NCBI GenBank assembly: GCA_030613285.1
Contig: JAUWME010000203.1
Location: 1-5,087, forward strand
DNA length: 5,087 bases
Direction of reading: 5' to 3'
DNA from: Candidatus Zymogenus sp.
GTDB lineage: Bacteria; Desulfobacterota; Zymogenia; Zymogenales; Zymogenaceae
Under the pieces are notes generated by a model. That model worked only from the letters and a program-made list of their open reading frames with translations, had not been told where the DNA came from and ran no database searches. Shown here in pieces: positions 4,959-5,087 of this stretch. How positions within the stretch are numbered: position 1 is the first letter of the stretch; every line of letters starts with the position of its first letter. A program made the translations under genes and the position numbers.

Positions 4959-5087
4959 ATGTTTGACTAAATTAAAGAAATTGATTCCAGATTTAGCGAG
5001 ATTGAGAAGTTTCTCTCAGACCCTGATATAATCAAAGATCAGGAGCTTTACAGAAAATACACCAAAGAACATTCAGACATTGAACCG
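4959..5087 (+). CDS. prfA: Peptide chain release factor 1, 5' end, with an in-frame stop at codon 4
   Basis: RF1 recognises UAG and UAA and triggers release of the finished peptide. The ATG at 4959 directly follows the DUF1385 stop and has GAGAAGG 8 bases upstream, an ideal binding site. The frame reads M-F-D-stop-IKEIDSRFSEIEKFLSDPD and on to SDIEP at the edge. This matches the usual RF1 start (MFDKLKEIEERY-like, with K or R at position 4), so TAA at 4968-4970 most simply replaces an AAA lysine codon. No ATG, GTG, TTG or CTG start occurs in frame between the stop and the window edge; the nearest possibilities are rare ATT/ATC/ATA codons without a spaced binding site. The rest of the visible frame looks intact. 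It may be a sequencing error, a recent mutation or a functional recoding stop. The 3' part is outside the window. Confidence 0.82.

Noticed and set aside
4962..4970. TTTGAC-TAA in prfA as a prfB-like frameshift site
   Set aside because: The prfB site needs a +1 shift to reach the downstream frame. Here the frames before and after the stop are identical, so a single shift would destroy the product.
1..5087. Mobile element, CRISPR array or defence system
   Set aside because: No transposase, integrase, spaced direct repeats or defence-like proteins were seen; almost all genes are core housekeeping genes.

Overview
The window is a housekeeping region from a moderately AT-rich bacterium. It holds two divergent gene groups. 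The leftward group (DUF177/YceD, rpmF, fabD) starts near 1156 and runs off the left edge. A rightward group (rho, rpmE, a DUF1385 membrane protein, prfA) runs off the right edge. The order rho, rpmE, DUF1385, prfA is familiar to me from Desulfobacterota (former Deltaproteobacteria) and Firmicutes. The style of the proteins and their Rho suggest a Desulfobacterota-like organism, but this is an inference from context.

Layout. Bases 1-230 (minus) are the 5' part of fabD with a GTG start. Bases 296-478 (minus) are rpmF, ribosomal protein L32. Bases 500-1129 (minus) are the DUF177/YceD protein, best started at a TTG codon because a strong sigma70-type promoter lies inside the longer ATG-started reading. 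This protein appears to carry an in-frame insertion of about 30 residues whose DNA holds two inverted repeats. Bases 1130-1360 form a back-to-back divergent promoter region in which the two -35 hexamers sit on the arms of one palindrome. Bases 1361-1762 (plus) encode a small exported protein I do not recognise. Bases 1763-2379 have no convincing conserved gene but look like a long rho leader: a near-perfect promoter, a palindrome at the predicted start of transcription, a 30-codon upstream ORF, and a C-rich, G-poor stretch before rho. Then come rho (2380-3675), a probable weak terminator, rpmE (3747-3965), DUF1385 (3978-4958) and the first 129 bases of prfA (4959-5087).

How the genes fit together. 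The left group links ribosome assembly (L32 and the YceD protein that travels with it and with 23S rRNA processing) to fatty-acid synthesis (FabD), but plsX and fabH, which often sit between rpmF and fabD, are missing here. The right group combines transcription termination (Rho), the ribosome (L31) and translation termination (RF1).

The most notable observation is that prfA has an in-frame TAA at codon 4 (Met-Phe-Asp-stop), directly after the TAA stop of DUF1385 and its abutting ATG. The downstream reading is a normal RF1 N-terminus. RF1 decodes UAA, so this is either a sequencing error, a disabling mutation or a possible autoregulatory stop. The rho leader is the second point of interest. 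No mobile element, CRISPR array, rRNA or tRNA was found.
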